From NCBI RefSeq assembly GCF_001435815.1, contig NZ_AZFV01000025.1:1-42759 (forward strand): a stretch of DNA of 42,759 nucleotides. Reading direction: 5' to 3'. Both the position numbers and the translations under genes were made by a program. Positions 17,606 to 26,437 of the stretch are shown piece by piece (position 1 is the stretch's first letter; every line of letters begins with the position of its first letter). This stretch comes from Companilactobacillus nantensis DSM 16982 (lineage in GTDB: Bacteria > Bacillota > Bacilli > Lactobacillales > Lactobacillaceae). Under the pieces are notes generated by a model. It was given only the letters and a program-made list of their open reading frames with translations, did no database searches and was not told the DNA's origin.

Positions 17606-18622
17606 GTGAATAAAAAATACGTCAAATATTTATCAGTACTGTCTTTAGTCTTAGTACTGACACTAGTTTTGACGGGGTGTGCACAAGGCTCATCAGCTAA
17701 TTTACATGCTCCTACTAGTGGGCCATATGGATTTATCTATAAATGGCTAGGAATTCCTTTCCAAAACTTGATTCTTAAGACAGCACAAACTGTCGGTGGT
17801 AAGAACGCTTATGCTTGGGGAATCGTAATCATTTCCTTCGTTGTTCGTCTAGTGCTTGTTCCGTTGTCATTGAACCAACAATACAAGTCAACTACACAAC
17901 AAGAAAAAATGCGTGCCGTTCAACCACAATTGAAGTTGATTCAAGAATACCAAAAGAAAGCCAAGGGTCCTGATGCACAACAAAAGATCAGTGGTTTGAT
18001 GATGGATGTTTATAAGAAGAACAACTTGAGTCTAACTGGTGGTATGGGATGTCTCCCATTACTTCTCCAAATGCCAATTTTGATTGGTATTTATCAAGCC
18101 GTACAATATTCTAAGCAAATTGGTTCAGCTACTTTCCTATCAATCCCATTAGGAAAGCCAAGTATGTTAATTGCTATTATCGCGACTGTTTTCTACTTGA
18201 TTCAGGGTTGGATGTCACTTCAAGTTGTGGCTCCTGAACAAAGAAAACAAATGCAAACAATGATTTTGATGAGTCCTATGATGACATTCTTCATTTCATT
18301 GATTTCTACAGCCGCTTTAGCTCTTTACTTCTTGGTTGGTGGTATCGTAATTTTGATTCAACAATTTATTACAAATTACATCATCACACCTAAGATTAGA
18401 AAGAGAACTGATGAAGAACTCGAAAAGAATCCGGTTAAGGTTGTTGTTACAAAAGAAATGCTTGAGGGTATTTTAAATAGTACCGGTTCAGCCACTGCAT
18501 CAGCTTCAACTACTAACGTAACTCCTGAACAAAGAGCTGCCGAGGAAAAAGATGCTAAAGATTTCCACAAGAACATTCGTGAGTTAAATAAGGGTAAACA
18601 AAATCGTAATAACAAAAAATAA
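17606..18622 (+). CDS. yidC: Membrane protein insertase YidC (lipoprotein form)
   Basis: YidC/OxaA inserts and folds membrane proteins with or without SecYEG. The 338-residue precursor has a lipoprotein signal (about 1-25) with lipobox LTGC, so Cys25 is acylated after cleavage. Five membrane helices follow. Arg in ISFVVRLVLVPLSLNQQ (about residue 82) is the conserved groove charge. MGCLPLLLQMPILIGIYQAV is a strong family motif. A charged Lys-rich cytoplasmic tail ends the protein. The start is GTG with an AGGGTGG RBS. The N-terminal 300-residue large domain of Gram-negative YidC is absent, as expected. Confidence 0.96.
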   Translation: MNKKYVKYLSVLSLVLVLTLVLTGCAQGSSANLHAPTSGPYGFIYKWLGIPFQNLILKTAQTVGGKNAYAWGIVIISFVVRLVLVPLSLNQQYKSTTQQEKMRAVQPQLKLIQEYQKKAKGPDAQQKISGLMMDVYKKNNLSLTGGMGCLPLLLQMPILIGIYQAVQYSKQIGSATFLSIPLGKPSMLIAIIATVFYLIQGWMSLQVVAPEQRKQMQTMILMSPMMTFFISLISTAALALYFLVGGIVILIQQFITNYIITPKIRKRTDEELEKNPVKVVVTKEMLEGILNSTGSATASASTTNVTPEQRAAEEKDAKDFHKNIRELNKGKQNRNNKK

Positions 18623-18665
18623 TCAATTTGATTGTTTTTAACGTTTTTAACGTTACAACCATAGA

Positions 18666-18707
18666 AGACCAAGCAAATCATTAATTTGATTGCTTGGTCT
18701 TTTTTTG
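18666..18707 (+). terminator. Terminator of yidC
   Basis: Stem AGACCAAGCAAATCA paired with TGATTGCTTGGTCT followed by seven T on the plus strand. Confidence 0.9.
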
Positions 18708-18710
18708 AAC

Positions 18711-18760
18711 AAAAAAAAATCCACCATAGGAGAATCAATCGATCTCCTATGGTGGATTTT
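18711..18760 (-). terminator. Terminator of the amidase gene
   Basis: A nearly perfect stem of about 18 bp (AAAATCCACCATAGGAGA with its complement), with a T-run on the minus strand. It lies 40 bp past the amidase stop and only a few bases from the yidC terminator, separating the convergent genes. Confidence 0.88.
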
Positions 18761-18802
18761 CCAAATTAGCATAATTTAATATAATTTTCAGTCTACAAGA
18801 AC

Positions 18803-19720
18803 TTAAATAACGTAACTGGCTGCAACCCATTCGTTTGTTGCGACACGGTGATAAGTTACTCCTTCTGATGTCTTAACTTGATCAGTATACCAAGCTGAAT
18901 TATTGGCTAATGCACGATCCATAACTCTTCTTGTTGTTCCGTCGTTATTAAATGCTACGATTGGAACAAAATCACCGTTAGCATTTTTAACATTGATTGT
19001 ATTAGCACTGTTAGTGGCAGGTTTTGTTGAAGCTGCGCTTGTTCCGCCGTAAACATTGCCGGTAGTTTTCAAATTATTGTAGTAATAACCAATCATATCG
19101 TAAAGTTGGTACATGCTGTACCCCCAGTTGTTAAAGTAGCCAACTGGATCGGTATGATCTGTTTCGTGATACATCTTGCTGACCTGATTGTGTGAAACAA
19201 TTGTCACTTCTGGTTTATCTGGAAGATTATATTGAATCAATTTTGATGCAGTATAGTAAGCATCGTTTGCAATTGATCTAGCAAATGAATCGTAATCATG
19301 CGTATGGCACAATTCCACTTGAATATATTTACTATTGGCTGTGGCACCTGCACCCCAAACACCATAGTCTGTGTTGTGAATATTGATAATTTCATTATTA
19401 TCGACAAACGCATGTACGTAAGCACTTATTTTAGGCCAATTGTTGTTAAAATACGTTGCTTCATTAGCTGCCGTGGCACTAGCATGGTCATCGGCTGTCT
19501 CATGAATAACAACTCCTTCAGGCTTACCAACACCATTTTCGTAAGGTGTCCAATTACTAAATGTTCCCTCACGATTTTGAATCTTAGCTGGTTGAATACG
19601 ATTGCTAATGATGTAATCATTGACCGTTCCAGCTTGAACAGTTTCTACATTGCCTAAAACAAATAGAAAACTGACAAAACTGGCTAATAACATATAAAGA
19701 TAAATATGTTTTTGTTTCAT
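18803..19720 (-). CDS. Secreted N-acetylmuramoyl-L-alanine amidase with SLAP domain
   Basis: A secreted wall hydrolase of 305 residues. The signal peptide is about residues 1-30 (MKQKHIYLYMLLASF, cut after VQAG). The Amidase_2 domain (about 45-215) carries the zinc ligands in GVVIHETADDH and KMYHETDHTDP. The C-terminal domain (about 243-305, from NVKNANGDFVPIV to NEWVAASYVI) matches the SLAP cell-wall-binding domain of lactobacilli. I used ATG 19720 with GGGGGA upstream; the longer frame to 19765 has no RBS. It directly follows a lipoprotein gene (41-bp gap) and may be cotranscribed with it. Confidence 0.9.
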   Translation of the reverse strand: MKQKHIYLYMLLASFVSFLFVLGNVETVQAGTVNDYIISNRIQPAKIQNREGTFSNWTPYENGVGKPEGVVIHETADDHASATAANEATYFNNNWPKISAYVHAFVDNNEIINIHNTDYGVWGAGATANSKYIQVELCHTHDYDSFARSIANDAYYTASKLIQYNLPDKPEVTIVSHNQVSKMYHETDHTDPVGYFNNWGYSMYQLYDMIGYYYNNLKTTGNVYGGTSAASTKPATNSANTINVKNANGDFVPIVAFNNDGTTRRVMDRALANNSAWYTDQVKTSEGVTYHRVATNEWVAASYVI

Positions 19721-19761
19721 TCTTAAATTTCCCCCTAATACTAGAAAAGACTGATTAAAAA

Positions 19762-20730
19762 TCAATCGACATCGTCAACATCATAATCATCATTTGTATC
19801 TGTATTTTCATCAGAATCACTTTGATTGTTACTATCTACCGAGTTGTCATCATCTGAATCATTATCATCACTATCTTGAGTTTGACTGTTTTTTGATTCT
19901 CCAACAGCTGGTGGTGCTTGATGAATTACAGTCCGGTTTGGAAAGACTGTCCAATCGTCAACTGTGATTGCAACGCCATTGCCACTTTCAAACAATCGAA
20001 CCCAATAAACTGCCTGGCCATCATTGGTTTTAACTAAACCATTCGTACCAGAAGTTTCATCGGTCATAAAGGTATATGAAGTCCCTTGTGGAGCTGGACC
20101 GTTCATACTCTGAACTAGTGCTACGGCTTGTTGTCCACTAGTAATTTGACCGGTTGGTACTGAATTTTGACGCTCGGTATCATTTCTAGCTTTAGGCTTT
20201 TTGTTAACAACTGGTTTTTTCTTGGTAGAAGCTGTCTTATAAGCCTTTTGCAAGCTCGATTCCTTTAAATTAGTCGACTTAGCAGATAAGGAATTAATTT
20301 CACTGTAAGCTAATTTATTGTTTTTATTTTTGTAACAATACAAGCCAATCGTAGAAAAATCAGCACTGTTTAGCCCTTCAAATAAGTTTTTGAAAGTTTT
20401 CGTACTGTTCGAGCCAATTTTAATAGTTGAATCCTTAGTTGAATTAATTTGCGATTTCTTGGGATAAATCAAAATAAATTTATTTCCGTTGAAAGTTACG
20501 TTTTTACTTGTTCGATTAACAATTTTTAAATCAACTGCTGAAGAGTCGTTATTTCTGACAAAAGTAAACGTCATTTCCGATTGTTCAGAATCACTCAACT
20601 GTGCGTAATCGATTGTTTTTTCTGTCGTCTTAGTACTTTGACTGCTTTTTTGACTAGTCGTGACTTTGCCACAACCAACTACTAGAAGCAGCAGCCCTAA
20701 AAGAATGACAGCTAGTCCATTTTTCCTCAT
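19762..20730 (-). CDS. Lipoprotein of unknown function with acidic tail
   Basis: A 322-residue lipoprotein: signal peptide with lipobox VVGC (Cys about 20), a Ser/Thr/Lys-rich linker, and a beta-rich domain (about 35-150, TFTFVRNNDSSAVDLKIVNR). A Lys-rich hinge follows, then a second domain (about 190-275) ending DDWTVFPNRTVIHQAPP, and a strongly acidic Ser/Asp/Asn tail of about 45 residues. I do not recognise a characterised family, though the second domain recurs in lactobacillar lipoproteins as far as I recall. The start is ATG 20730 after GGGGGACAT; the longer frame reads into the promoter. It lies between the two-component genes and the amidase gene. Confidence 0.8.
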   Translation of the reverse strand: MRKNGLAVILLGLLLLVVGCGKVTTSQKSSQSTKTTEKTIDYAQLSDSEQSEMTFTFVRNNDSSAVDLKIVNRTSKNVTFNGNKFILIYPKKSQINSTKDSTIKIGSNSTKTFKNLFEGLNSADFSTIGLYCYKNKNNKLAYSEINSLSAKSTNLKESSLQKAYKTASTKKKPVVNKKPKARNDTERQNSVPTGQITSGQQAVALVQSMNGPAPQGTSYTFMTDETSGTNGLVKTNDGQAVYWVRLFESGNGVAITVDDWTVFPNRTVIHQAPPAVGESKNSQTQDSDDNDSDDDNSVDSNNQSDSDENTDTNDDYDVDDVD

Positions 20731-20803
20731 GATGTCCCCCCAAAATAACTTGTCTTTTATAATATACCTTTTTTGCGACTGAGCCAAAAAGGTCCGAAAA
20801 CGA

Positions 20804-20837
20804 AAAAAAGTAACTCTCAATTTGAGAATTACTTTTT
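20804..20837 (-). terminator. Terminator of the two-component operon
   Basis: Stem AAAGTAATTCTCAA/TTGAGAGTTACTTT (one G.T-type mismatch) with a T-run on the minus strand. The kinase stop codon at 20829-20831 lies within the stem. Confidence 0.85.
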
Positions 20838-21941
20838 ATTATTTGTTGCTTGATTATTTTCAGTGGCTTCTTTTTCAGTTTGTTCTTCTTCAGGAACCTT
20901 TTGAATCAATGGCAATTCAATTTTGAAAACTGTCCCGGAACCCACGACACTTTCAACTTCCAAACTACCATGATAGATTTCAATTAAACGTTTGGCGATA
21001 GAAAGTCCTAAACCGTTCCCTCCACGTTTTCTAGAACGAGCCTTGTCAACTCTGTAGAATCGATTGAAAATGCGTTTAAGGTCGTTTTTAGCGATTCCTA
21101 GGCCATAATCTTGAACAACTACTTCCAGTAATGCGGAATTAGTTGAAGCAGCCAAATTAATTTCTTTTCGATCAGCTGAATACTTAAAAGCATTGTCCAG
21201 CAAAATCACCAACACTTGCTCCAAGTGATTGCGATAGATCTTAACTTCACTACCCTCACGGATATCGTCATCGAAATTGATCACAAAATCTGGGTGCAAC
21301 ATTTTAAAGTCATTGTAAACTTGCGTAAACATTGGCTTAACTTCTGTTGTCTGTTCCAAATATGCACTGTCGATCTGTTCAACACGTGTAAGATCTAGCA
21401 TCTCTTGAATCAAGGATTGCATTCGTTTCAACTCTTGCAAGGATGAGTTGATTGAATCATTTAATACTTCTGGATCGTCTTTGCCCCAACGTTGTAACAT
21501 ACTCAAGTGACCTTCCAGCACAGCTACTGGCGTCCGAAGTTCGTGAGAAACATCTTCCACGAATTCCTTTTGCTGATTAGTGTAAGCTTGCATCCGGTCT
21601 AACATCTTATTGATATTAACAGTTAAATCGTAAATCTCATCATTTCTTTTACGTAATTTAATACGTGAATCAGAGTCAGGTTTTTTATTCAAATCATCAA
21701 TTGTTTTGTTGATTTTACGCAAATCATTCAAAACTAATGTGACCGCATAAAAAGTTAACACGACTCCCAAAATAAAGACTACGACACCACCAATAATCAA
21801 CTTCGTTGTAAATGAATGGATTTCATTGACTGAAGCCACACTTTGAACTGTTCGCATCGCTAAGATACCAACAAAAATGTAGGCCATCAAAATGACGATT
21901 GAAATCAATGCCGTCCATTTAAATCTAATCGAAATTCTCAT
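20829..21941 (-). CDS. Sensor histidine kinase, HAMP type
   Basis: A membrane histidine kinase of 370 residues. TM1 is at about 8-30 and TM2 at about 47-72, so the extracytoplasmic loop is very short (about 16 residues) and the sensor probably reads the membrane or a partner. HAMP is about 70-122. The H-box is FVEDVSHELRTPVAVL, with phosphoaccepting His133. The ATPase domain has the N-box DNAFKYS, the G1 box DYGLGI, and GGNGLGLSIAKRL. A charged Glu/Asn/Lys tail ends it. It overlaps the response regulator by 4 bases (ATGA). It resembles the LisK/ArlS/CsrS kinases of Firmicutes. Confidence 0.93.
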   Translation of the reverse strand: MRISIRFKWTALISIVILMAYIFVGILAMRTVQSVASVNEIHSFTTKLIIGGVVVFILGVVLTFYAVTLVLNDLRKINKTIDDLNKKPDSDSRIKLRKRNDEIYDLTVNINKMLDRMQAYTNQQKEFVEDVSHELRTPVAVLEGHLSMLQRWGKDDPEVLNDSINSSLQELKRMQSLIQEMLDLTRVEQIDSAYLEQTTEVKPMFTQVYNDFKMLHPDFVINFDDDIREGSEVKIYRNHLEQVLVILLDNAFKYSADRKEINLAASTNSALLEVVVQDYGLGIAKNDLKRIFNRFYRVDKARSRKRGGNGLGLSIAKRLIEIYHGSLEVESVVGSGTVFKIELPLIQKVPEEEQTEKEATENNQATNNKK

Positions 21942-22624
21942 CGACGCATCACGTACCCTTTACCACGAACAGTTGAGATGTAACTTGGTGCACCAGCTCG
22001 ATCAATCTTATTTCTCAAATACTTGATGTAAACATCAACAACGTTAGTTTCAGTTGAAGAACCTGTTCCCCAAACACGTTCTAGTAAGTCATCACGACTC
22101 AAGACCGTACCAACATTTTCCATTAAAGCACTCAATAAGTCATATTCACGACGAGTCAAGTCAATAACTTCACCGTTACGTTTCAATGTTTGAGTAGTTT
22201 TATCAATCACAAGATTCTTATATTTAAGAACTTGATCATTATTTCTAGTTACATCAATATCTAAATCAATGCGTCTTAACAATGCCCGAATGCGAGCAAG
22301 TAATTCTTCAATTGCAAATGGCTTAACGATATAATCATCAGCACCGTGGTCCAAACCAGATACACGATCGATGATTGAATCACGCGCAGTCATCATAATA
22401 ATTGGAGTATTTTTTTCTTGACGAATACGACGACAAACTTCGATACCGTTTAACTCGGGAAGCATTAAATCAAGAAGAATCAAATCCCAATCTTCAGATA
22501 ACGCTGCTTCGAGGCCGGTTCTACCATCACGTTCAACAGTTACTTCGTAGTTCTCATGTTGAAGTTCAAGTTGAACGAATTTTGCCATGTTCTCTTCGTC
22601 TTCAATAACAAGTATTTTAGCCAT
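21938..22624 (-). CDS. OmpR/PhoB family response regulator
   Basis: A 228-residue DNA-binding regulator partnered with the kinase gene that follows. The receiver domain (1-118) has the acidic pocket EDE (8-10), phosphoacceptor Asp52 in LILLDLMLPE, Thr in MMTARD and Lys in DDYIVKPF. The C-terminal winged helix (about 130-228) ends YISTVRGKGYVMRR. It resembles LisR/ArlR/CsrR, which govern envelope stress and wall hydrolases. The nearby lipoprotein and amidase genes are plausible targets by position, but no operator was identified. Confidence 0.95.
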   Translation of the reverse strand: MAKILVIEDEENMAKFVQLELQHENYEVTVERDGRTGLEAALSEDWDLILLDLMLPELNGIEVCRRIRQEKNTPIIMMTARDSIIDRVSGLDHGADDYIVKPFAIEELLARIRALLRRIDLDIDVTRNNDQVLKYKNLVIDKTTQTLKRNGEVIDLTRREYDLLSALMENVGTVLSRDDLLERVWGTGSSTETNVVDVYIKYLRNKIDRAGAPSYISTVRGKGYVMRR

Positions 22625-23025
22625 ACGTATCTCCTATACATAAAATATTAAATTATCTTTAATTATAGCTTAATCATTATTTCGAATATGTCACGTTGTT
22701 GGCAATGCATTAATGATTTTAACATATAGCAAAAATTAAAAGAAGACAAGCTTTAATTTTTATTTTTTTAAAACAGTAAAAATATTGCTTTTAAAGATTA
22801 AAAGTTTTCCATCATGCCGCCTCCAGCCGGGAGAAAGTCTACCTGCTAGATCAATTTAAATATAAACCATCTTCAATATAAACAATAATTGCATCCCATA
22901 AATATTTATACTAAAAAAATTATCCGAAATTGTTTATCTTAAATTTATCAAATGATAATCTCATAAATCTCTTACAAAGTAATAAAATAAAAAAATTTTC
23001 TGTTTAATTTACAAAACTAGCAACT
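22625..23025. other. Intergenic region upstream of the response regulator
   Basis: About 400 bp without a gene. On the minus strand a TATAAT box (22662-22667) lies about 40 bp before the regulator start, preceded by AAGCTA with no clear -35 box. A hairpin with an A/T-rich stem (22731-22740 with 22752-22761) and a T-run on the plus strand looks like a terminator without a gene. At 22813-22852 there is a fragment, CATGCCGCCTCCAGCCGG onward, matching one end of the structured repeat but with no partner end. The rest is AT-rich and featureless. Confidence 0.5.
22813..22852 (+). repeat. Remnant of the structured repeat
   Basis: ATGCCGCCTCC matches the left end of the family exactly. What follows (AGCCGGGAGAAAGTCTACC) forms no long stem, and there is no matching right end nearby. 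It is probably a decayed copy, about 170 bp from full copy 2. Confidence 0.45.
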
Positions 23026-23210
23026 AATAAACTAGCTGGAAGGAACAAGAAATTTAGGTCGCTGTGCAGGTGGCGTTGGTGCTTTAGCACTTACACCACG
23101 GGGCGACTTTTGAAACTCGCGTATTTTGCGAGGTTCAAAATCGAGGTTGGAGACCTTGGCTCCAACCGGTCCCCATAGCGACCTAAATTTCTTGTTCCTG
23201 GAGGCGGCAT
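23026..23210 (-). repeat. Long structured intergenic repeat, full copy 2 (inverted)
   Basis: It has the same architecture as copy 1 in the opposite orientation, with ends AATAAACTAGCTGGA and GGAGGCGGCAT. The outer stem is perfect over 23 bp (23041-23063 with 23177-23199) and has almost the same sequence as in copy 1. The arms are GGTTGGAG/CTCCAACC around ACCTTGG (23145-23167), TTTTGAA-CTCGC / GCGAG-TTCAAAA (23108-23140) and GGCGT...ACACC with a GTGC-TAAA-GCAC tip read on the minus strand (23072-23097). It lies between the regulator promoter and the gnd terminator. Confidence 0.88.
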
Positions 23211-23213
23211 CCC

Positions 23214-23251
23214 AAATAAAAACCTCCACTTCAATATCTGAAATGGAGGTT
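23214..23251 (-). terminator. Terminator of gnd
   Basis: Minus-strand stem AACCTCCA/TGGAGGTT followed by TTTTATTTGGG, 28 bp after the gnd stop. Confidence 0.75.
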
Positions 23252-23278
23252 AATTTAATTATTTAATCTCAAATTAAA

Positions 23279-24703
23279 TTATTGTTCTTCGTACCAAGTA
23301 TAGTGGAATGTACCTGGTTTGTCGTTTCTCTCATAAGTATGAGCACCGAAGTAGTCTCTTTGAGCTTGGATCAAGTTAGCAGGCAATACTTCTGAACGAT
23401 ATTGATCGTAGTAAGAAATAGCTGCCATGAAACCTGAAACAGGAATTCCGGCTTGAACGGCAAAGCTCACAACATCACGAACATCTGATTGATATTCTTC
23501 AACGATACCCTTGAAGTAATCGTCTAGTAGTAAGTTATCTAGTTTTGGTTCTTCATCATAAGCGTCAGTAATCTTTTGTAGGAATTGGGCACGAATGATA
23601 CAACCAGCACGCCAGATTTGAGCAATCTTACCATAGTCAAGATCCCAATCATAGTGGTCTGAAGCAGCCTTCATTTGAGCAAATCCTTGAGCATAACTGA
23701 TAATCTTACTGAAGTACAAAGCTTTACGAATCTTAGCAACTAATTCATCCATATTTTTGATTTCTGGAGTCTTAGCTGGAGCTGGTAGAACCTTGCTTGC
23801 TTTAACACGTTCGTCTTTATAAGCAGAAACGTAACGTGAGTAAACTGATTCAGTAATCAATGATTGTGGAACACCAAGCTCTAGAGCACTTTGTGAACTC
23901 CACTTACCAGTACCCTTGTTACCGGCTTTATCCATGATCTTATTAACGATGTAGTCATCTGAGCCTTCATCGTCTTTTCTTGTCAAGATTTGAGCAGTGA
24001 TATCAATCAAGTAACTTGAAAGTTCACCCTTGTTCCAGTCATTGAAGACATCAGCAATCTTGTTAACGTCATTGTTAAACAAGTGCTTCAACAAGTTGTA
24101 ACTTTCTGAGATCAATTCCATATCACCATATTCGATACCGTTATGAACCATCTTTACATAGTGACCAGCACCGTTAGGTCCGATATATGTAACACATGGG
24201 GCACCGTCTTCGTCAGCTTTGGCTGAAATTTGTTCCAAAATAGGAGCAACTAAGTCATAAGCTTCTTTTTGGCCACCGGGCATCAATGAAGGACCTTGAA
24301 GTGCACCTAGTTCACCACCAGAAACTCCCATACCGATGAAGTTAATTCCTGATTTATCTAAACGTGCATTACGTTCCATAGTATCTTCGAAGTTTGTGTT
24401 ACCACCATCGATCAACACATCACCTTTATCTAGTAAAGGTAATAATTGTTCGATAACAGCATCAGTACCAGCACCAGCTTTAACCATCATCATGATACGA
24501 CGTGGTTTTTCTAGTGAGTTTACAAAATCCTCAATTGTATAACTAGGTACTAATTTCTTTTCTGGATGCTCTTCAACAACCGCCTTAGTCTTTGAACCTG
24601 TACGGTTATAGATAGCAACTTCATATCCGCGACTTTCAATATTTAGGGCAAGATTCTTACCCATGACAGCCATACCGATAACACCAATTTGTGGTTTCGC
24701 CAT
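23279..24703 (-). CDS. gndA: 6-phosphogluconate dehydrogenase, NADP-dependent decarboxylating
   Basis: Oxidises 6-phosphogluconate to ribulose-5-phosphate and CO2 with NADP+ in the pentose phosphate pathway. The 474-residue protein has the Rossmann motif [21 protein letters not shown] with the NRT that favours [25 protein letters not shown] and [17 protein letters not shown] (catalytic Lys and Glu) follow. The long C-terminal helical domain ends in a normal tail with [15 protein letters not shown]. It is monocistronic, with its own terminator. Confidence 0.98.
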   Translation of the reverse strand: MAKPQIGVIGMAVMGKNLALNIESRGYEVAIYNRTGSKTKAVVEEHPEKKLVPSYTIEDFVNSLEKPRRIMMMVKAGAGTDAVIEQLLPLLDKGDVLIDGGNTNFEDTMERNARLDKSGINFIGMGVSGGELGALQGPSLMPGGQKEAYDLVAPILEQISAKADEDGAPCVTYIGPNGAGHYVKMVHNGIEYGDMELISESYNLLKHLFNNDVNKIADVFNDWNKGELSSYLIDITAQILTRKDDEGSDDYIVNKIMDKAGNKGTGKWSSQSALELGVPQSLITESVYSRYVSAYKDERVKASKVLPAPAKTPEIKNMDELVAKIRKALYFSKIISYAQGFAQMKAASDHYDWDLDYGKIAQIWRAGCIIRAQFLQKITDAYDEEPKLDNLLLDDYFKGIVEEYQSDVRDVVSFAVQAGIPVSGFMAAISYYDQYRSEVLPANLIQAQRDYFGAHTYERNDKPGTFHYTWYEEQ

Positions 24704-24750
24704 TATAATAATTACCTCCGATTTTTGTTCACATATTCATCTTAACAAAA

Positions 24751-24782
24751 AAATAAAAAAGGAGTATATAAAAACTACTCCT
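24751..24782 (-). terminator. Terminator of the yqeG-yceD operon
   Basis: Stem AAGGAGTA/TACTCCTT with an AT-rich loop, followed by a T-rich tract on the minus strand. It overlaps the yceD stop codon. Confidence 0.8.
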
Positions 24783-25329
24783 TCTCATCATTATTTTTAA
24801 ATAAATCTTTTAATTTAGCAAATTCAGGATTAACATGTTCTTCCTCTTTTTGCTTCTTAAAATCATCTTCCGAGATGACTTCCCAGTTTTTACCAGAAGG
24901 CATGATATTTTCAGCAGCTTCTTTTTCGGTTAAAACTTTTTGCGGAATACTCAACAAAATATTATCAATAATTGACTCATACACATTAATCGTTGGGTCT
25001 TCTTCATCAACTGGAATAACGACATTGTAGTCTTCCAAGTCTTCTGTCTCAACATTTTCAACGTTGTAAGCTTCATTAATACGAATATCTAGTGGTAATT
25101 CAACTGGCAATAAACTTCTTGTGGAAGGAACTTTCAAAGTTGTTTTGACCTTTACATCTGAAATAACTAGTCCATTGTCATTAAACAATTGGCCGGCAAC
25201 CTCAACTGGTGTAGCGTCTAAAATTTCATTTGAACGTTGCTTTAGTTCAGCAGTTAAATCGAGTTTTTCCTCAAATTCGAAGGGTTTGTCTTTGTAACGA
25301 CGAACGTCTTGAACATCCCAATTTAGCAT
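24775..25329 (-). CDS. YceD family protein (DUF177)
   Basis: A 184-residue acidic protein of the YceD/DUF177 family, linked in other bacteria to 23S rRNA or ribosome assembly. The N-terminal LTAELKQRSNEILDATPVEV and central VKTTLKVPSTRSLLPVELPLDI are typical. The family's usual cysteines are absent, and the tail is charged. In most Firmicutes this gene is followed by rpmF (L32). Here a terminator follows at once and no rpmF frame is present, so the usual pairing is broken. Its start touches the tmcAL stop. Confidence 0.85.
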   Translation of the reverse strand: MLNWDVQDVRRYKDKPFEFEEKLDLTAELKQRSNEILDATPVEVAGQLFNDNGLVISDVKVKTTLKVPSTRSLLPVELPLDIRINEAYNVENVETEDLEDYNVVIPVDEEDPTINVYESIIDNILLSIPQKVLTEKEAAENIMPSGKNWEVISEDDFKKQKEEEHVNPEFAKLKDLFKNNDEKE

Positions 25330-26426
25330 TAATTTACCCCTTTCATATAAGGCATTTTTCCAAAATTTTCTTCCTGACCAGTAACCAATTGACGAACACG
25401 GTCCGCTTTGATTTCTAGATCAAGCAATTCATTTTCTTTTTTCCCAACACGTGTAATGAGTTTAACATCAGTTTTCTTTAAAGTATTTAAATACTTTTGT
25501 CCCACCTTGTTAAATCCTAATACTCGTAAATAAGGATTTTTATAAACATTATTAATTTCTGTAGCCTTAACATTCAACAATACGTAGATCATCAAACGTC
25601 TTAGCCGAGCCATAGTATAGCGTTTTGACTTAACTTGTTCAACAAATTGAGTGAAATTATTACTTGAAACAATTTCTTTCTTCAATTTGTATTCCAAACC
25701 CTCAACCATCTGATAAGTTGACTGTAATTCAGTAACCGATGAACTCGTAATACGATATTTCAAATATGGAAAGTAATCATCCCATGTCACCAAATTTTGT
25801 TCAACCAATTGTTCCTGCGTTAACAATGGTACTAAACCAGCAATTGATTGCTTTGCAGCTAACCTTTGACGAATCTTCGTCGCACTGAAATCACTCGGTT
25901 CACGTAAAATCGTCTGGACAGTGATTGGAAAATCGTGTTGTTGAATTTGTTGCACATAGTTTAAGCCTAATAGTTGATTTGGCAATTTAGTAATGTCGAT
26001 ATCTAATGACTGATAATAATTCGTCAAATTGGTAGCTGAACTTTGTTGATAGTCTTGTTTAAAAATTCCAGCAGAGTGGTTAATCTTATCGGCAATCTCT
26101 AAAAAATCAGTTGGTTGTTCAGTTCCAAAGACTAATGTATCAATTCCAGCCAACTGCAACAGTTTAACTGCTCCTTGTGCAAACAATTCCGCCGGTTCAA
26201 CTGCATATGCCATCGGCAATTCGACAACTAGATCAACGCCTAATTCAACTGCTAACTTAGCTCGGTCCCATTTATCTAAAACTGCAAAATCACCCCGCTG
26301 GACAAAATTGCCAGACATGACGGCAATCAATACATCAGGGTGATATTTTTGTTTAATCGAATCAATGAACAATTTATGACCATTGTGAAACGGATTGAAT
26401 TCGGCAATTAAACCATAAACTTTCAT
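25329..26426 (-). CDS. tmcAL: tRNA(Met) cytidine acetate ligase TmcAL
   Basis: Forms N4-acetylcytidine at the wobble base of elongator tRNA-Met using acetate and ATP. The 365-residue protein starts with GLIAEFNPFHNGHKLFI, the nucleotidyltransferase HxGH motif at about residues 14-17. VAVMSGNFVQRGDFAVLDKW-type residues and the SATKIRQRL (ISSTxIR-like) motif are also seen. The C-terminal half is helical and binds tRNA. It was formerly annotated YlbM. It sits in the yqe ribosome-assembly operon. Confidence 0.93.
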   Translation of the reverse strand: MKVYGLIAEFNPFHNGHKLFIDSIKQKYHPDVLIAVMSGNFVQRGDFAVLDKWDRAKLAVELGVDLVVELPMAYAVEPAELFAQGAVKLLQLAGIDTLVFGTEQPTDFLEIADKINHSAGIFKQDYQQSSATNLTNYYQSLDIDITKLPNQLLGLNYVQQIQQHDFPITVQTILREPSDFSATKIRQRLAAKQSIAGLVPLLTQEQLVEQNLVTWDDYFPYLKYRITSSSVTELQSTYQMVEGLEYKLKKEIVSSNNFTQFVEQVKSKRYTMARLRRLMIYVLLNVKATEINNVYKNPYLRVLGFNKVGQKYLNTLKKTDVKLITRVGKKENELLDLEIKADRVRQLVTGQEENFGKMPYMKGVN

Positions 26427-26437
26427 TTTTAGATCCT

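Noticed and set aside
18803-19720. Amidase as a prophage endolysin
   Set aside because: It has a signal peptide and a SLAP domain, and no holin or other phage gene is near, so it is a chromosomal wall hydrolase.
23032-23229. Minus-strand open frame of 65 codons
   Set aside because: It lies entirely inside repeat copy 2; no RBS and no protein-like composition.
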